From assembly GCA_046263255.1 (NCBI GenBank), contig JBHELD010000029.1, positions 1 to 35,623 of the forward strand: 35,623 nt of DNA, given 5' to 3'. The position numbers and the translations under genes were made by a program. This DNA is from JALZEG01 sp046263255. GTDB taxonomy: Bacteria > Actinomycetota > CADDZG01 > WHSQ01. Shown one piece after another: positions 30,726 to 35,623 of this stretch (positions within the stretch are counted from its first letter, which is position 1; each line of letters opens with the position of its first letter). Under the pieces are notes generated by a model. The model was not told where the DNA came from. It did not search any database and saw nothing but the letters and a program-made list of their open reading frames with translations.

Positions 30726-31124
30726 CTAGTGCCCGCGGCTCTCCGCGATCTCCACGCGGGCCAGCGCCACACGCATCTCCGCCTCGGCCCGCTCGTCGAC
30801 GTCCCCGTCGCGGCGCCGCTTCGCTTCCTCCGCGATCCGGCGCGCCTCCGCGAGGTCGATGTCGGCGAGGCTCTCCGCCGAGTCGGCCAGGATGATCACG
30901 TGGTAGTCGTCCGCCGGCCCCGAGGCCTCGAGGAACCCTCCGGGCACGAAGAACTCCTCGCGGCTGCTCCCGCGCACGACGGCGACCCGGCCCGGTATCA
31001 GCGCGGCGAGGAACGGGATGTGGCCGCGCATTATGCCGAACTCACCCTCGGGTGAGCGGGCGACGACCATGTCGGCGTCGCCGCGCCACACCTCCTCCTC
31101 GGGGGAGACGATCGATACCTGCAT
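30726..31124 (-). CDS. atpC: ATP synthase F1 epsilon subunit
   Basis: Central-stalk subunit that couples gamma rotation to catalysis and can hold the enzyme against ATP hydrolysis. Of the 132 residues, the first 85 form the beta-sandwich (QVSIVSPEEEVWRGDADMVVARSPEGEFGIMRGHIPFLAAL is the family start). The rest is the two-helix end (ADIDLAEARRIAEEAKRR). The ATG at 31124 abuts the atpD stop with no spacer. Last F-type gene of the operon. Confidence 0.95.
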   Translation of the reverse strand: MQVSIVSPEEEVWRGDADMVVARSPEGEFGIMRGHIPFLAALIPGRVAVVRGSSREEFFVPGGFLEASGPADDYHVIILADSAESLADIDLAEARRIAEEAKRRRDGDVDERAEAEMRVALARVEIAESRGH

Positions 31125-32570
<1,446 letters not shown>

Positions 32571-32580
32571 CGGCGCCTCC

Positions 32581-33465
32581 TTACTTCGCTTCGCGGCCGG
32601 CCCGCAGCGCTTCCGCGCCGCCGACGACCTCCATGATCTCCGTCGTGATCTCTGCCTGGCGCGCCTGGTTGTAGACCCGCGTCAGGCCCTCTATGAGCTC
32701 GTCCGCGTTGTCGGTCGCGGCCTTCATCGCCCGCCGGCGCGCCGCGTGCTCGGACGCCGCGGCCTCCAGCATCCCCTGGTACACCGACCCCTCGACGTAA
32801 CGCGGCAACAGGTAGCCCAGGATGTCCGCCGGATCGGGCTCGAAGACGTAGTTCGCCGACGGTCCTCCGGATCCCCGCTCCTCTTCGAGGTCCTCGCTCG
32901 GGACCGGCAGAAGCTTCAGCACGACCGGCCGCTGCGACAGCGCCGACTCGAAGCGGGTGTAGACGAGGCGCACCTCGTCGACGTCGCCGTCCGTGAACGC
33001 ACCGGCGGCGGCTTTGGCGACCGCGCGGGCGTCGTCGATCGACGGCTGGTCCGACATCCCCTGCCACGACTCCGTGAGCTCGTACCCGCGGAACCGGAAG
33101 TACGAGACGCCCTTCTTCCCGGCGACGAACAATCGCGTCTGCTCGTGCTCCCGCATGTCCCGCTCGGCCGCCCTGATCACGTTCGAGTTGTACGCGCCGG
33201 CGAGGCCGCGGTCGGCGGTGATCACGATCGTGCCGACGGTTCCGACCGTCTCTCGCTGCTTCAGCAGCGGGTGGTCGATGCTGCCGGCGTTCTTCGCGAC
33301 GGACGCCATCAGGCTCCGCATCTCCTCGGCGTACGGACGGGCCGCGTCGACTCGCTGCTGCGCCTTGATGATGCGGGACGAGGCGATGAGCTCCATGGCG
33401 CGCGTGATCTTCTGGGTGGACTGGACCGACCCGATCCGGCGCTTGATGTCGCGGAGCTGAGCCAT
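32581..33465 (-). CDS. atpG: ATP synthase F1 gamma subunit
   Basis: Rotor shaft, 294 residues. The N-terminal coiled-coil helix is MAQLRDIKRRIGSVQSTQKITRAMELIASS. The Rossmann-like middle includes TVGTIVITADRGLAGAYNSNV. The C-terminal helix contains RRRAMKAATDNADELI and RQAEITTEIMEVVGGAEAL, as in all gamma subunits. A charged insertion around EDLEEERGSGGPSANYVFEPD resembles actinobacterial versions. Starts 4 nt after the atpA stop. Confidence 0.97.
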   Translation of the reverse strand: MAQLRDIKRRIGSVQSTQKITRAMELIASSRIIKAQQRVDAARPYAEEMRSLMASVAKNAGSIDHPLLKQRETVGTVGTIVITADRGLAGAYNSNVIRAAERDMREHEQTRLFVAGKKGVSYFRFRGYELTESWQGMSDQPSIDDARAVAKAAAGAFTDGDVDEVRLVYTRFESALSQRPVVLKLLPVPSEDLEEERGSGGPSANYVFEPDPADILGYLLPRYVEGSVYQGMLEAAASEHAARRRAMKAATDNADELIEGLTRVYNQARQAEITTEIMEVVGGAEALRAGREAK

Positions 33466-33469
33466 CTAG

Positions 33470-35178
<1,709 letters not shown>

Positions 35179-35179
<1 letters not shown>

Positions 35180-35623
35180 TATCCCCTCACCTGCTCTTTC
35201 AGCTGTTCGAGACGGCGCCGGACGGTGCCGTCGATGATCGTGTCTCCGACCTTGGCCACGACGCCGCCGACGACCGACGGGTCGACCAGGACCTTCACCT
35301 CGACCTTCTTGCCCGTCGCCTTCGACAGCGCCTCGGCGAGCTGCTCCCGCTGCGGTCCGTCGAGCGGGACCGCGCTGCGGACCTCGGCGACGGCGGTGTT
35401 GCGCGCCTGCGCGGCGAGGTCGCCGAGCTCGTCGAGGATCTGCGGCAGCTGGCGCGCCCGCCCCTGGGCGACGATGAACGTCAGCAGCCCGAGCGTGTGC
35501 TCCGAGACCTTGCCGGCGAGGAGCTCCTCGAGGAGCCCGCGCCGGCGCGCGACGTCCATCGTCTGGTCCGACAGCGCCTGCTTGAGCTCGTAGTTCGACT
35601 CGAGCAGCTTGCCGAAGCGGAAC
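35179..35623 (-). CDS. atpH: ATP synthase delta subunit, 5' end outside the window
   Basis: Peripheral-stalk subunit joining F1 to the b subunits. The visible 147 residues run from FRFGKLLESNYELKQALSDQ at the window edge through KVSEHTLGLLTFIVAQGRARQLPQILDEL to LVDPSVVGGVVAKVGDTIIDGTVRRRLEQL, the diagnostic end of OSCP/delta. Whether this is a plain delta or a b-delta fusion, as in mycobacteria, cannot be seen. Upstream partner of atpA, with 1-bp overlap. Confidence 0.95.

Overview
The window is about 35.6 kb of very GC-rich DNA (close to 70% by eye, with G or C in nearly every third codon position). It looks like a chromosomal segment of an actinobacterium (Actinomycetota), probably a deep-branching, uncultured or soil/sediment lineage rather than a Streptomyces or Mycobacterium. 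The reasons are frequent GTG and TTG starts, repeated 4-bp stop/start overlaps, a MurA with Asp in place of the catalytic Cys, an ATP synthase alpha subunit with a long C-terminal tail, and many genes that appear to be transcribed without a leader (TANNNT, 6-7 nt, start codon). No tRNA, rRNA, CRISPR array, transposase or prophage gene was seen. The exact taxon is inference.

Layout. (1) 1-8361, all minus strand: a metallo-beta-lactamase-fold hydrolase, etfB-etfA, a small conserved protein, cysteine desulfurase, mnmA, a SAM methyltransferase and ligA, then the first codons of a further gene at the left edge. Cysteine desulfurase and MnmA together make 2-thiouridine in tRNA. The etf genes follow a perfect 20-bp inverted repeat that looks like a repressor operator. 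(2) 8401-11492: a secreted lysyl-oxidase-like protein, a truncated methyltransferase remnant, a small secreted protein and an MFS exporter. (3) 11586-17433: an unusual cluster. Two GT4 glycosyltransferases diverge from one 8-bp palindrome. A 6-pyruvoyl-tetrahydropterin-synthase-like protein and a zinc-less MDR dehydrogenase follow on the minus strand. Divergent from these are a fused GTP cyclohydrolase II/RibD-reductase and an FkbM methyltransferase. I read this as an uncharacterised GTP-derived (pterin- or ribityl-pyrimidine-like) glycosylated-metabolite pathway; it is the most interesting system here.

(4) 17617-22618: a GNAT acetyltransferase, enoyl-CoA hydratase, NUDIX CoA-pyrophosphatase-like protein, a tiny membrane protein, a lipoprotein and a GGDEF-EAL cyclic-di-GMP protein. 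(5) 22773-28616, minus strand: murA, a SpoIID-domain protein, a NifU C-terminal-type Fe-S protein, MeaB and the large subunit of an acyl-CoA mutase. The specificity residues of the mutase match isobutyryl-CoA mutase rather than methylmalonyl-CoA mutase. (6) 28641-30214: a strong terminator, a histone-H1-like Lys/Arg repeat protein, then a decayed stretch. That stretch has a 28-bp perfect palindrome, an internally deleted and frameshifted phytoene-dehydrogenase-like pseudogene, and the tail of a probable ATPase/LuxR-type regulator. (7) 30215-35623: a 70-aa secreted peptide on the plus strand, then on the minus strand the ATP synthase genes atpH (partial)-A-G-D-C and a small zinc-ribbon protein.

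Overall, core metabolism (ATP synthase, peptidoglycan precursor, tRNA thiolation, DNA ligase, acyl-CoA and branched-chain catabolism with ETF) flanks two accessory zones, 8.4-17.4 kb and 29.4-30.4 kb, which hold most of the unusual content.
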